The notes under the pieces were generated by a model that saw only the letters and a list, made by a program, of their open reading frames with translations, did not search any database and had not been told where the DNA came from. 64,000 nucleotides of DNA, from positions 1 through 64,000 of the forward strand of contig NZ_JARCJD010000002.1 in NCBI RefSeq assembly GCF_028890115.1, given 5' to 3'. Positions 53,124 to 62,070 of this stretch are shown piece by piece. Each line of letters opens with the position of its first letter. The first letter of the stretch is position 1. The stretch is from Phaeobacter sp. QD34_24. GTDB lineage: Bacteria; Pseudomonadota; Alphaproteobacteria; Rhodobacterales; Rhodobacteraceae. Made by a program: the position numbers and the translations under genes.

Positions 53124-54656
53124 ATGTCTGACCTGATCGACGATCCCGCCCCCGGCCAGAACGCGCCGGAATTCACCGTCTCCGAGATCTCGGGCGAGGT
53201 GAAGCGCACGCTGGAAAGCACATTCGGGCGCATCCGGGTGCGCGGCGAGGTGGGGCGGGTCTTCAAGGCGCGCTCGGGGCATCTTTACTACGACGTCAAG
53301 GATGACCGCAGCGTGCTGGCCTGCACCACCTGGAAGGGGCAGGTCGCGGGTCTGTCGGTGGTCCCGGAAGAGGGGCTGGAGGTGGTGGTCACCGGGCGCC
53401 TTACCGCCTTTGGTGCGCAGTCCAAATACAACATGAACGTGGAAGAGGTTGCGGTCGCGGGTCAGGGCGCGCTGATGGCCTTGCTCGAAAAGCGCAAGAA
53501 ACAGCTTGAGGCCGAAGGCCTGTTCGCGCCCGAACGCAAGAAACCGCTGCCCTATCTGCCGCAGATCATCGGGGTTGTGACCTCGCCCTCGGGTGCGGTG
53601 ATCCGCGATATTCTGCACCGGCTGCGGGATCGGTTTCCGCGCAAGGTTTTGGTCTGGCCGGTTGCGGTTCAGGGTAGCAACTGCGCCCCCGAGGTGGCCC
53701 GCGCCATCGAAGGGTTCAACCGGCTCACACCGGGCGGTGCCCTGCCGCGCCCGGACCTGATCATCGTGGCACGGGGCGGCGGCTCGATCGAGGATCTTTG
53801 GGGCTTCAACGAGGAAAGTGTCGCTCGCGCTGCGGCAGCCTCGGATATCCCGCTGATTTCCGCCGTGGGACATGAGACGGATACGACACTGATCGATTTT
53901 GTCTCCGATCGGCGCGCACCAACGCCGACTGCGGCGGCGGAACTTGCCGTGCCGGTGCGGCTTGATCTTCTGGCCTGGAGCGAAAACCAGGGCGCGCGGC
54001 TGGCGCGAGCCGCCGGGCAGGCGGTGCAGCAGCGCCGCCAGCGGCTGAATGATCTGTCCCGGGCCTTGCCGCGTCCCGAAACGCTGCTGGAAACGCCGCG
54101 CCAGCGGCTGGATCAGGCCAGCGATGGCCTGCCACGGGCGCTGACCTCGGTGGTGCAGCGCCGCCGGGTGCAGTTGAGCGAGGCTTCAGCCGCCCTGCGC
54201 CCATCGACCCTGCGGCAATTGGTCGAGGGGCGAAAGGACCGCCTGCGCAACCTGTCGTCGCGGCTGACCCTGCGCCCCATCCAGCAGGATATGCAGCGCC
54301 AGAAAGAGCGTATCGCGCAATTGGGCCAGCGGCTTGATGCGGTGCAACGCCAGCGGCTGGAGCGCCAGCGCCAGCAGCTTTCGGCCGCCGGTCGGCAGCT
54401 GGAGATCCTCAGCTACAAGGCCACACTGGCGCGCGGCTATGCGGTGGTGCGCGCGGGGGATATGGTCGTGACCACCCGCTCTGCGGCGCAACAGGCCGGG
54501 CCGCTGCAGATCGAGTTCAGCGATGGCAGGCTGGATCTGGGCGCCGCATTAGCACCCGCAGCCGCGATGGGGGCCGCAGATCCCAAGCCCAAATCCAAAC
54601 CTAGAACCAAGCCAAAGACCGGACTGGATGAGGGCGGGCAGGGGTCGCTGTTCTAA
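53124..54656 (+). CDS. xseA: Exodeoxyribonuclease VII large subunit
   Basis: A 510-residue subunit of ExoVII, which trims single-stranded DNA. An N-terminal OB-fold (about 15-120: RVRGEVGRVFKARSGHLYYD), the catalytic core (IIGVVTSPSGAVIRDILHRL, IIVARGGGSIEDLW, SAVGHETDTTLIDFVSDRRA-like run), a long Arg/Gln coiled coil (about 290-420), and the C-terminal ATLARGYAVV box. The tail is Lys/Pro-rich. xseB is not in this window. Confidence 0.96.
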   Translation: MSDLIDDPAPGQNAPEFTVSEISGEVKRTLESTFGRIRVRGEVGRVFKARSGHLYYDVKDDRSVLACTTWKGQVAGLSVVPEEGLEVVVTGRLTAFGAQSKYNMNVEEVAVAGQGALMALLEKRKKQLEAEGLFAPERKKPLPYLPQIIGVVTSPSGAVIRDILHRLRDRFPRKVLVWPVAVQGSNCAPEVARAIEGFNRLTPGGALPRPDLIIVARGGGSIEDLWGFNEESVARAAAASDIPLISAVGHETDTTLIDFVSDRRAPTPTAAAELAVPVRLDLLAWSENQGARLARAAGQAVQQRRQRLNDLSRALPRPETLLETPRQRLDQASDGLPRALTSVVQRRRVQLSEASAALRPSTLRQLVEGRKDRLRNLSSRLTLRPIQQDMQRQKERIAQLGQRLDAVQRQRLERQRQQLSAAGRQLEILSYKATLARGYAVVRAGDMVVTTRSAAQQAGPLQIEFSDGRLDLGAALAPAAAMGAADPKPKSKPRTKPKTGLDEGGQGSLF

Positions 54657-54677
54657 AGGGAGCAACGGCAGGGGCGA

Positions 54678-55082
54678 TCAGACGCCCACGTCCGGGCCGT
54701 GGCAGATCATCTCTTCGCCAATATCCTCGGCCTCATAGAGTTCGGTGGCTTCGGGATCGTTCTGGAACCGCGCGCTCAGCCCGTTCGGGGTCATGGAAAA
54801 ACGCCAGCACTGCGGATCATTGCGGTCTTCGTAGAGAAAACAGATCTGATCGGCCTGCTGATACCAGTAGCCCTCCTGGCAACGGCCATCCATGAAGGAC
54901 CAGATCACCCGGCGGCCCGGCAGGTAGCGTTCGACCCCATAGGCGGTGCCGTCAAAGCCGTAGAACAGCGTCTTGCCCTTTGTGTAGCGGTCGAAGGCCT
55001 CCGCATCCAAGGGCTCCGCCGCTTCTCCGGCCAGGGGAAGCACCAAGAGGGCGCAGAGGGGAATCATCGACAGGATCCGCAT
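54678..55082 (-). CDS. Small secreted protein of unknown function
   Basis: A 134-residue precursor with a Sec signal (ILSMIPLCALLVLPLAGEAAE). The mature part has YTKGKTLFYGFDGTAYGVERY, three or more cysteines (GRCQEGYWYQ, DQICFLYE, PQCWRF, MICHG) and many aromatic residues, likely disulfide-bonded and periplasmic. No known domain was recognised, though the pattern is common in Rhodobacteraceae. It converges with xseA. Confidence 0.75.
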   Translation of the reverse strand: MRILSMIPLCALLVLPLAGEAAEPLDAEAFDRYTKGKTLFYGFDGTAYGVERYLPGRRVIWSFMDGRCQEGYWYQQADQICFLYEDRNDPQCWRFSMTPNGLSARFQNDPEATELYEAEDIGEEMICHGPDVGV

Positions 55083-55110
55083 GATTTAGAGTGTGCCAGA
55101 CATCAGGCGC

Positions 55111-56133
55111 TCAGGCCAAGCCTTCCGGGCGATTGCGGTCAAGGTCGCGCAACTCCCGTGCCATGACGTGCCGCCACAGGGGCGGGATCAGCGCAATCGC
55201 TCCCATCACCGGCAGTGAATGGGGGAGTGTGGGCATCTGCGGCGTCAACTGCAGTTCCGGGAAACGGCGCGCGGGCGTCAGGTGGTGATCCGAATGGCGC
55301 GGTGCGTTCAGCATCATGGCCGAGGAATACCAATGCGGCGCGTTCCAGGAATGCTCTGGACCCACTGGCACGGGGCGGTTGTTCTTTTGCCTGTCGCGCA
55401 CCAGCCCGTAGTGCTGCACGTAGTCAGCCAGGAAGATCTGCATCTGCGCATGCCCGGCGGCAAAGAGGAACGCAGCCAGCCCTCCGGCGCCCGCGACATG
55501 GCCGACGGCGATGATCAGAAAGGCGGCGACGGCGCCATAGGTCATGTAGGGATGGCTGAGCGCGGCGGCGGGCTTGGCCTTGCGCCGGTGCGCGGCGTTC
55601 TCTGCAGCCAGCCCCGCACGGAACGAGCCGAACCAGGCTCGCAGCAGGAACTTGTAGAACCCTTCACCCCGCCGGGCGGTGTTGGGATCCTGCGACGTCG
55701 CCACATGCACGTGATGTACCTTCAAATGCGCCGAGGCGTGGTGGCCGATCAGCATGCTGGAATAGAGCAGCACGCCCAGCCGTCTCAGCATCCGGTTCGG
55801 GCGGTGGATCAGCTCATGCGCGTTGGGATGCGAGATCTGCCCCATGAACAGCCCCTGCGCCAGGATCAGCGGAATCGCATTCCCCCAGCCGATGCGGGCT
55901 GCGGCGGTGGCCACCGGCAGCAACAGGGCGAAATGGGCCAGGGCCAGGGTGATCTGCAGAAGGTCGGCAGAACGGTCGGCTTTTCTTGGCTGTAGTTGCC
56001 GTCCCAAAGGGTCAAGCAGCAGCACCAGGAACGCGACCGAGACCAACGCCCCCCAGCTCCATATCTCGCCCCAAATGCAAGCCAGTCCGATCAGAACCGG
56101 AGGGAGCAGACTGGCGGTTGCGAACCAGAACAT
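55111..56133 (-). CDS. AlkB-like membrane di-iron hydroxylase/desaturase
   Basis: A 340-residue inner-membrane enzyme of the alkane monooxygenase/fatty-acid desaturase fold. The three histidine boxes are HELIH (106-110), HLKVHHVH (136-143) and a late RHSDHH (about residue 290), with NAHELIHRPNR and NAPRHSDHHL typical of AlkB. Several membrane helices surround them. It would add oxygen to an alkane or alkyl chain; the substrate is not known. No rubredoxin gene lies nearby, which AlkB needs. Confidence 0.87.
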   Translation of the reverse strand: MFWFATASLLPPVLIGLACIWGEIWSWGALVSVAFLVLLLDPLGRQLQPRKADRSADLLQITLALAHFALLLPVATAAARIGWGNAIPLILAQGLFMGQISHPNAHELIHRPNRMLRRLGVLLYSSMLIGHHASAHLKVHHVHVATSQDPNTARRGEGFYKFLLRAWFGSFRAGLAAENAAHRRKAKPAAALSHPYMTYGAVAAFLIIAVGHVAGAGGLAAFLFAAGHAQMQIFLADYVQHYGLVRDRQKNNRPVPVGPEHSWNAPHWYSSAMMLNAPRHSDHHLTPARRFPELQLTPQMPTLPHSLPVMGAIALIPPLWRHVMARELRDLDRNRPEGLA

Positions 56134-56277
56134 GAGGCGGTCTCCAATCGCGGCCCTTCGAAGACAGCGAGGTCACGGGCGCTGTCCGGTCAAAGGCGAC
56201 TTTCCTTTGGTCACCTTTGACCGATGACCAGGGATCGGGCAAGCATGGTCGCAGGAGCAGTGGCCTGGAGGAGACAG

Positions 56278-56922
56278 ATGGACGCAATGATACTGCTTGT
56301 GGCGGCGGGATGTGCCTTTGCCTATCTGTTCTTCACGGCGCGGCCCGAGGGGCTGTTGCGCTCTGTGCTGAAAACCGCATCGGTTGCCTTGCTGGCGCTG
56401 CTGGCGGTCCTGTCTGATGCGCCGCTGCTGCTGGGAATTGGTCTGCTGCTGTGTGCCATTGGGGACTATTGCCTGTCGCGCGAGGGCGAAGGCGCCTTCA
56501 TGGCCGGTGTCGGTGCCTTTGCCGCGGGTCACCTGGCCTATGTGGGTCTGTTCCTGACCACGCCGGGCCGGGAATTCGCCCGCCTCGGCCAGATGCCGGG
56601 GCTGGGGGTCGTCTTGGGGCTGGCTGTTCTTGGCCTTGTCATGGTGCGGGTCCTGGCCCCGCGTGCGGGCGCGCTGAAGGGCGCGGTTCTGGCCTATATC
56701 CCGATCATCCTGTCGATGGGGGCTGCGGCGGCGACCCTGCCGATGGAGGGCGCGCTGGCCTGGGCGCTGCCTGCGGCCCTGGCCTTTATCGTTTCGGATG
56801 TGGTTCTGGCCTTCGAGAATTTCGTGTTGCCAGACGGGCATCCCTTGCGCCGGATCGCCCCCTATGCGGTCTGGCCGCTCTATTGGGGCGCGCAGATCGG
56901 GTTTTTCTTCGCCTTTTGGTGA
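56278..56922 (+). CDS. YhhN/TMEM86-family lysoplasmalogenase-like protein
   Basis: A 214-residue membrane protein with about eight hydrophobic segments and family motifs LLLCAIGDYCLSR, GVGAFAAGHLAYV and SDVVLAFENFV. Animal relatives split lysoplasmalogen; bacterial ones are little studied. The ATG at 56278 follows GGAGGAGACAG. It is divergent from the AlkB-like gene and 76 bp upstream of ftsY. Confidence 0.9.
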   Translation: MDAMILLVAAGCAFAYLFFTARPEGLLRSVLKTASVALLALLAVLSDAPLLLGIGLLLCAIGDYCLSREGEGAFMAGVGAFAAGHLAYVGLFLTTPGREFARLGQMPGLGVVLGLAVLGLVMVRVLAPRAGALKGAVLAYIPIILSMGAAAATLPMEGALAWALPAALAFIVSDVVLAFENFVLPDGHPLRRIAPYAVWPLYWGAQIGFFFAFW

Positions 56923-56998
56923 TTTCCCTGGCCTCATCCGCTTTGCAACCGGCGCCAATCCGCATTAGGTGAGAGGCAGATCTACTGCGGAGACACCG

Positions 56999-58120
56999 AT
57001 GGCGTTTTTCTCAAAGCTCAAGGACCGGCTGTTCAAGTCCTCTTCGAAACTGGAGGACGGCCTGGATGCGATTGTCGCGGAAGGGGAAAAGGATGTGGCA
57101 CCTGCGGAAGAGATCCGTCAGCCCGATCCCGCGCCGGAGCCTGTGAAAGCTGCGCCCCCTGTCGCTGAGATCTCCGAAAAAGAGACACCGGTGCCCGCGC
57201 CCGAACCGGCTGCGGTAGAGAAACCCGCCAAGGGGCCGGGTCTTCTGGGGCGTCTCATGGGACGGTCCAGCAGCGAGGCACCGCGCAGGGCTTTGGACGA
57301 CGACATGCTGGAGCAGCTGGAAGAGCTGCTTATTGCCTCTGACATGGGGGTGGATACGGCCCTTCGGGTGACGGCCAATATGGCCGAGGGGCGGTTCGGC
57401 AAGCGCCTGTCCACCCAGGAAATCAAGGAGTTGCTGTCTGCCGAGATCGCGCGCGTGATGGAACCCGTCGCCAAACCGCTGCCGATCTATGCCAAGCGTC
57501 CGCAGGTTGTGCTGGTGGTTGGCGTCAATGGTTCCGGCAAGACCACAACCATCGGCAAGCTTGCCAGCCAGTTCAAGGCAGCCGGCAAGAACGTCGTGAT
57601 CGCGGCAGGGGATACCTTCCGTGCAGCAGCGGTAGAGCAGCTGCAGGTCTGGGGGGATCGCGCGGGCGTACCGGTGCTGACCGCGCCGGAAGGTTCCGAT
57701 CCGGCCAGCCTTGCCTTTGACGCCATGACCAAGGCTGAGGCAGACGGTGCGGATCTGTTGCTGATCGACACTGCCGGGCGCTTGCAGAACCGCTCGGACC
57801 TGATGGAAGAGCTGGCCAAGATCGTCCGCGTCATCCGCAAGAAGGACGACAGCGCGCCGCACAACACGCTCTTGGTGCTGGATGCCACCACCGGCCAGAA
57901 CGCGCTGAGCCAAGTGGAGACTTTCCAGAAGCTGGCGGATGTGTCGGGCCTGGTGATGACGAAACTGGATGGCACCGCCAAGGGCGGTGTTCTGGTGGCG
58001 CTGGCGGATAAGTTCGGCCTGCCAATCCACGCCATCGGCGTCGGCGAGCAGATCGATGACCTTGCGCCTTTTGATCCCGAGGAATTCGCGGCGGCGCTGA
58101 CCGGGTTGGACCGGTCTTGA
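56999..58120 (+). CDS. ftsY: Signal recognition particle receptor FtsY
   Basis: A 373-residue GTPase that docks SRP-ribosome complexes at the membrane. It begins with a basic amphipathic helix (AFFSKLKDRLFKSSSKL), then an acidic Pro/Ala/Glu linker (about 25-85), N-domain (about 85-165), and G-domain with GVNGSGKTTTIGKLA, DTFRAAAVEQL, LIDTAGRLQNR and TKLDGTAKGG. Length is typical for alphaproteobacteria. Confidence 0.97.
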   Translation: MAFFSKLKDRLFKSSSKLEDGLDAIVAEGEKDVAPAEEIRQPDPAPEPVKAAPPVAEISEKETPVPAPEPAAVEKPAKGPGLLGRLMGRSSSEAPRRALDDDMLEQLEELLIASDMGVDTALRVTANMAEGRFGKRLSTQEIKELLSAEIARVMEPVAKPLPIYAKRPQVVLVVGVNGSGKTTTIGKLASQFKAAGKNVVIAAGDTFRAAAVEQLQVWGDRAGVPVLTAPEGSDPASLAFDAMTKAEADGADLLLIDTAGRLQNRSDLMEELAKIVRVIRKKDDSAPHNTLLVLDATTGQNALSQVETFQKLADVSGLVMTKLDGTAKGGVLVALADKFGLPIHAIGVGEQIDDLAPFDPEEFAAALTGLDRS

Positions 58121-58148
58121 TCCCTCATTTCGCGTCTGGGTGGCGGCG

Positions 58149-59051
58149 ATGAGCGATTGGCTGATCTCGCTGGAAGGCACTGAGGCGGGCCATCAGGCGG
58201 CGCTGGTGCTGGCGCTGATGGCGGCCTTCCTGCATGCGGTCTTTGGCGCGCTGCAAAAGGGGCGTCACGATCCCTGGCTGTCGCGCGGGGCGATCGATGC
58301 CTCCTATGCGCTGATGGCGGCGCCCTTTGCATTGTTCGTGGTGCCCTGGCCCGAGCCGCATATGTGGGCGATCTTTGCCGTGGTCTGGGTCATTCACGTG
58401 GCCTACAAGATCTTGCAGGCGCTGGCCTATACCAAGGGCAGCTACACGGTGGTCTACCCGGTGGTGCGCGGCACGGGGCCGCTGTTCACGGTGATCGGCG
58501 CCTACTACCTGTTTTCCGAGAGTTTCACGGCGGTGCAATGGCTGGGTGTTGCGGTCCTTCTGATGGGGATCTTTGGCCTTGCCGCCTATAATTACCGCTA
58601 CCTGGAAACCAATCGCGATACCTTGATGGTGGCGCTGGGCCTGGCGGTGCTGACCGGCTTGTTCGTGGCGCTTTACACCACATATGACGCCTATGGCATT
58701 CGCGCGACGGCGGATCCCTTCACCTTTCTGGCGTGGTTCTTCATGATCGACGGGATCGTCATGCCGCCGGTGGCCTACCTGCGCTGGCGCAACATGGCGC
58801 ATCGGCCCGCGCCGGGGCCTTTGCTGGTCAAGGGCGTCTTTGGCGGGCTGGTCGCCTTTGCCTCTTTTGGGGCGGTGATGCTGGCAACGCGGCTGGACAA
58901 GGTGGGTGAAGCGGCGGTGCTGCGGGAGACCTCGACCGTCTTTGCCGCGCTCATTGGCTGGCTGGTGCTGAAGGAAACCGTAGGCCCGCGGCGCATCGCG
59001 CTGATGGCGCTGATCGCGCTGGGCGCGGTGATCGTGGAAATGGGCGGCTGA
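58149..59051 (+). CDS. EamA/DMT-family transporter
   Basis: A 300-residue ten-helix transporter. The first repeat includes AAFLHAVFGALQKG, YKILQALAYTKGSYTVVYPVVRGTGPLF; the second LRETSTVFAALIGWLVLKETVGPRRI. The substrate is unknown. The ATG at 58149 is preferred over a GTG three codons upstream. It follows ftsY by 28 bp and precedes yciB by 29 bp, probably one unit. Confidence 0.87.
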   Translation: MSDWLISLEGTEAGHQAALVLALMAAFLHAVFGALQKGRHDPWLSRGAIDASYALMAAPFALFVVPWPEPHMWAIFAVVWVIHVAYKILQALAYTKGSYTVVYPVVRGTGPLFTVIGAYYLFSESFTAVQWLGVAVLLMGIFGLAAYNYRYLETNRDTLMVALGLAVLTGLFVALYTTYDAYGIRATADPFTFLAWFFMIDGIVMPPVAYLRWRNMAHRPAPGPLLVKGVFGGLVAFASFGAVMLATRLDKVGEAAVLRETSTVFAALIGWLVLKETVGPRRIALMALIALGAVIVEMGG

Positions 59052-59080
59052 TCCGCCTGGAGACTGAAATAGGAGCGCCC

Positions 59081-59692
59081 ATGGCAGGCAAGAAGATCAA
59101 CCCGATGCTGAAGATGGTGCTGGAGTTCGGCCCCATCGTGGTGTTTTTCATCGGCTACCTGAAGCTGAAGGACGAGGTGTTCCTGCTGGCCGGGCAGGAG
59201 TACAAGGGGTTCATCCTTGTGACGGCGGTCTTCGTGCCCTTGATGATGCTCTCGACCGCGGCGCTGTGGCGTCTGACCGGGCATCTGTCGAAGATGCAGC
59301 TGGCGACGCTGGTGCTGGTGGTGCTGTTCGGTGGCCTGTCGGTCTGGTTCAACGACGAACGCTTCTTCAAGATGAAGCCGACGATGATCTACCTTCTGTT
59401 CGGCGGACTGCTGGCGGTGGGGCTGATGCGTGGGCAGAGCTGGCTGAAAGTGGTGATGGAAGAGGTCATGCCGATGGAAGAGGAAGGCTGGATGATCCTG
59501 ACGCGGCGGATCTGTGCCTTTTTCCTGGGCCTTGCGGTCGCCAACGAGGTGATCTGGCGGTTCCTGTCGACGGATACCTGGGTCTATTTCAAGACCTTCG
59601 GCCTGCCGGTGGCGATGTTCCTGTTCTTCATGACGCAAGGCGCGGTGCTGCAGAAATACGGGATCGAAGAGGATGAAAACCCCGAGTCCTGA
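59081..59692 (+). CDS. yciB: Inner-membrane septation-associated protein, YciB/IspZ family
   Basis: A 203-residue membrane protein of five to six helices, opening MLKMVLEFGPIVVFFIGYLK and with FNDERFFKMKPTMIYLLFGG and RICAFFLGLAVANEVIWR, the YciB/IspA family. It is needed for normal cell shape and septation in several bacteria. AGGAGCG precedes the ATG. It is the last gene of the ftsY unit. Confidence 0.92.
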   Translation: MAGKKINPMLKMVLEFGPIVVFFIGYLKLKDEVFLLAGQEYKGFILVTAVFVPLMMLSTAALWRLTGHLSKMQLATLVLVVLFGGLSVWFNDERFFKMKPTMIYLLFGGLLAVGLMRGQSWLKVVMEEVMPMEEEGWMILTRRICAFFLGLAVANEVIWRFLSTDTWVYFKTFGLPVAMFLFFMTQGAVLQKYGIEEDENPES

Positions 59693-59704
59693 GGCAAATA
59701 GGGG

Positions 59705-59786
59705 CAGGGGCTCCCGCGCCTGTGCGGCTCATCCAAGATGAGCCGCAAACAGCCTTGGGCCAGACAGCGCGCAAGGCGCGCTGCGG
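59705..59786 (+). repeat. Dispersed convergent-gene repeat, copy D
   Basis: It holds GGGGCTCCCGCGCC (59707-59720), a perfect 10-bp hairpin GCGGCTCATC-caa-GATGAGCCGC (59724-59746), CTTGGGCC (59754-59761) and GC hairpin CAGCGCGC-aag-GCGCGCTG (59765-59783). It lies between yciB and a converging GST gene. It shares CATC-N-AAGATG with copy A. Confidence 0.6.
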
Positions 59787-59804
59787 ATGAGCCCCATGGC
59801 GGCG

Positions 59805-60494
59805 TCAGTCTTGCAGCCCGAAGATGATTTCCTGTGCCTTGCTGTCCGAGCGATCTCCGCGCAGGTCGGCATGAAGGGCGCGACCCGCGACCACGCCGGA
59901 CCGTTGCCAGAGGGTGTCGAGCCAGCGCGCCAGGTGTGGTTTGTCGGTCAGCACCTGCTCCTGTCCCTCCCACAGGGACGCCCAGGGCCAGATCGCCATA
60001 TCGGCAATGGTGAACTCTGATCCGGCCACATATTCGTTTTCGGCCAGCTGCCGGTCCAGCACGCCGTACAGGCGGGAGACCTCGGACCGGTAGCGATCCT
60101 TGGCATAGGGCAGATCTTCGGGGGCGTATTTCAGGAAATGATGTGCCTGGCCCGCCATGGGTCCGACCCCGCCCATTTGCCACATCAGCCATTGATCCAC
60201 CGCGATTCGCTCACGCTCACTGCTTCCATAGAAACGCCCGGTCTTGCGGGCGAGGTATTGCAAGATCGCGCCGCTTTCAAAGAGCGAGACCGGCGCGCCA
60301 TCCGGCCCTGCGGGATCGATGATCGCGGGCATGCGGTTGTTGGGGGCGATCTTCAGAAAATCGGGCGCGAACTGATCGCCCTTGGAGATGTTGATCAGCC
60401 TGGTGCGATAGGGCAGGCCCATCTCCTCTAGCGCGATGGAGACCTTCCAGCCGTTTGGCGTGGGCCAGTAGTAGAGTTCGATGGGGTCCTGCAC
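59805..60494 (-). CDS. Glutathione S-transferase family protein, GTG start
   Basis: A 229-residue GST with YYWPTPNGWKVSIALEEMGLPY, RMPAIIDPAG, LFESGAILQYLARKTG and a helical C-terminal half (VDQWLMWQMGGVGPMAGQ). This resembles the YfcG/YghU disulfide-bond oxidoreductase branch. The GTG at 60494 is chosen because a strong GGAGG lies 7 bases upstream and homology starts at QDPIELYYW; the longer ATG frame has no family character. Confidence 0.88.
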   Translation of the reverse strand: MQDPIELYYWPTPNGWKVSIALEEMGLPYRTRLINISKGDQFAPDFLKIAPNNRMPAIIDPAGPDGAPVSLFESGAILQYLARKTGRFYGSSERERIAVDQWLMWQMGGVGPMAGQAHHFLKYAPEDLPYAKDRYRSEVSRLYGVLDRQLAENEYVAGSEFTIADMAIWPWASLWEGQEQVLTDKPHLARWLDTLWQRSGVVAGRALHADLRGDRSDSKAQEIIFGLQD

Positions 60495-60676
60495 GTTTGT
60501 CCTCCGGGTCTGACTGTGGGCGAGTTGATCACAGGGCATAGGCCAAGAACAAGACAGCCTCTTCGCGCCGATGTGCACAAGCCTGTGAGGGGGGCTGGCC
60601 TGCCGCAGTTCTGGGGGACCCCAAGGCCGCCCTCACCCGTTTTGCATAAAATGCCGCGCGCCGACCACGTCAAGAG

Positions 60677-60706
60677 TTGCAAAACGGGCGTTCTGGGCGC
60701 TATGTG
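60677..60706 (+). promoter_or_regulatory. Likely sigma-70 promoter of metZ
   Basis: TTGCAA (60677-60682), an 18-bp spacer, then TATGTG (60701-60706). It lies just upstream of the riboswitch. The left part of this 373-bp gap (60495-60676) holds nothing else I recognise. Confidence 0.5.
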
Positions 60707-60735
60707 GACGGACAAGATTCGGCAGGAGCTATTCT

Positions 60736-60796
60736 GCCGCGTGGGCGATTTGTTACCGGATTGCGGACCACGTAAAACTCACCGCTAAAGAGGTCA
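60736..60796 (+). promoter_or_regulatory. SAM-II riboswitch
   Basis: Conserved order GGCGATTTGTTACCGG, then TTGCGG, CCACGT and CCGCTAAAG. The H-type pseudoknot can be drawn: CGTGG (60740-60744) with CCACG (60768-60772), and GCGG (60763-60766) with CCGC (60782-60785). This is the alphaproteobacterial class that binds S-adenosylmethionine upstream of methionine genes. Confidence 0.88.
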
Positions 60797-60807
60797 GGAT
60801 GTGAAGG

Positions 60808-60840
60808 AACCCCTTTCGCTTGGCCGAACGGGGTTTTTTT
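60808..60840 (+). terminator. Terminator between riboswitch and metZ
   Basis: AACCCC...GGGGTT with an inner TTCG/CGAA stem, followed by a run of seven or more T. It is placed 12 bp after the SAM-II element and 28 bp before the metZ start, and may be the expression platform. Confidence 0.8.
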
Positions 60841-60867
60841 GTGCGCGAAGGCGCAGGAGTGAATGAC

Positions 60868-62070
60868 ATGAGTGACAAGACCGAGAAGGCGTGGAGCAGC
60901 CGCACGCAGCTGGTGCATGGCGGTACCAAGCGCAGCCAGTGGGGCGAGGTGAGCGAGGCGATCTTCCTTACCCAAGGGTTTGTCTATGACACGGCCGAGC
61001 AGGCCGAGGCGCGGTTCGTGGAAACCGGTCCGGATGAATTCATCTATGCCCGCTACGGCAACCCGACCGTGGCGATGTTCGAAGAGCGGATCGCTGCGTT
61101 GGAAGGGGCCGAGGACGCCTTTGCCACCGCATCGGGCATGGCGGCGGTCAATGGCGCGCTGACCTCGCTTCTGAAGGCGGGGGATCACGTGGTTTCGGCG
61201 CGGGCGCTGTTTGGCTCCTGTCTTTATATCCTGGAGAACATCCTGGCGCGGTACGGGGTCGAGGTGACATTCGTCGATGGCACCGATCTGGACCAGTGGC
61301 GCGCCGCGATGCGCCCCGACACCAAGGCGGTGTTCTTTGAAAGCATGTCGAACCCGACGCTGGAGGTGATCGACGTGGCTGCGGTCTCTGAGATCGCCCA
61401 TGCGGTGGGCGCGACGGTGATCGTGGATAATGTCTTTTCAACGCCGGTTTTCTCCAACGCCATCGAACAGGGCGCCGATGTTGTCGTCTATTCGGCAACG
61501 AAACACATTGACGGGCAAGGCCGGGTGCTGGGCGGAGTGATCCTTGGCACGAAGGAGTTCATCCGCGGCACGGTGGAGCCTTACATGAAACACACCGGCG
61601 GCTCGCTGAGCCCGTTCAACGCCTGGACGCTGCTGAAGGGGCTGGAGACGATTTCGCTCAGGGTCAATGCCCAGGTTGAAAGCGCATTGCGCATCGCCGA
61701 AGCACTGAGCGGCCATGCGGCCTTGGCCCGTTTGATCTATCCCGGCCTCGTGACCCATCCCCAGAACCCGCTGGTGCAGCGGCAGTTGGGTGGCAAGGGC
61801 GGCACGGTTCTGTCGCTGGACCTCAAGGGCGGCAAGGAGGCGGCCTTTGCCTTCCTCAATGCGCTGACGATCCCGGTGATTTCCAACAATCTGGGCGATG
61901 CGAAATCCATTGCCACCCATCCTGCAACCACGACACACCAGCGCCTGCCCGATGATCAGAAGGTGGCGCTGGGAATCACGCCGGGTCTGGTGCGATTCTC
62001 GGTGGGGTTGGAGGATCCGGACGATCTGATCGCGGATCTGACCCGTGCATTGGAGAGTGCACAGGGGTGA
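60868..62070 (+). CDS. metZ: O-succinylhomoserine sulfhydrylase
   Basis: A 400-residue PLP enzyme of the Cys/Met metabolism family, making homocysteine from O-succinylhomoserine and sulfide. Motifs: SRTQLVHGGTKRSQWGEVSE, YARYGNPTVAMFEERIAALEG, FFESMSNPTLEVID, and PLP Lys212 in YSATKHIDGQG. AGGAG precedes the ATG at 60868. It sits directly under a SAM-II riboswitch. Confidence 0.95.
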   Translation: MSDKTEKAWSSRTQLVHGGTKRSQWGEVSEAIFLTQGFVYDTAEQAEARFVETGPDEFIYARYGNPTVAMFEERIAALEGAEDAFATASGMAAVNGALTSLLKAGDHVVSARALFGSCLYILENILARYGVEVTFVDGTDLDQWRAAMRPDTKAVFFESMSNPTLEVIDVAAVSEIAHAVGATVIVDNVFSTPVFSNAIEQGADVVVYSATKHIDGQGRVLGGVILGTKEFIRGTVEPYMKHTGGSLSPFNAWTLLKGLETISLRVNAQVESALRIAEALSGHAALARLIYPGLVTHPQNPLVQRQLGGKGGTVLSLDLKGGKEAAFAFLNALTIPVISNNLGDAKSIATHPATTTHQRLPDDQKVALGITPGLVRFSVGLEDPDDLIADLTRALESAQG

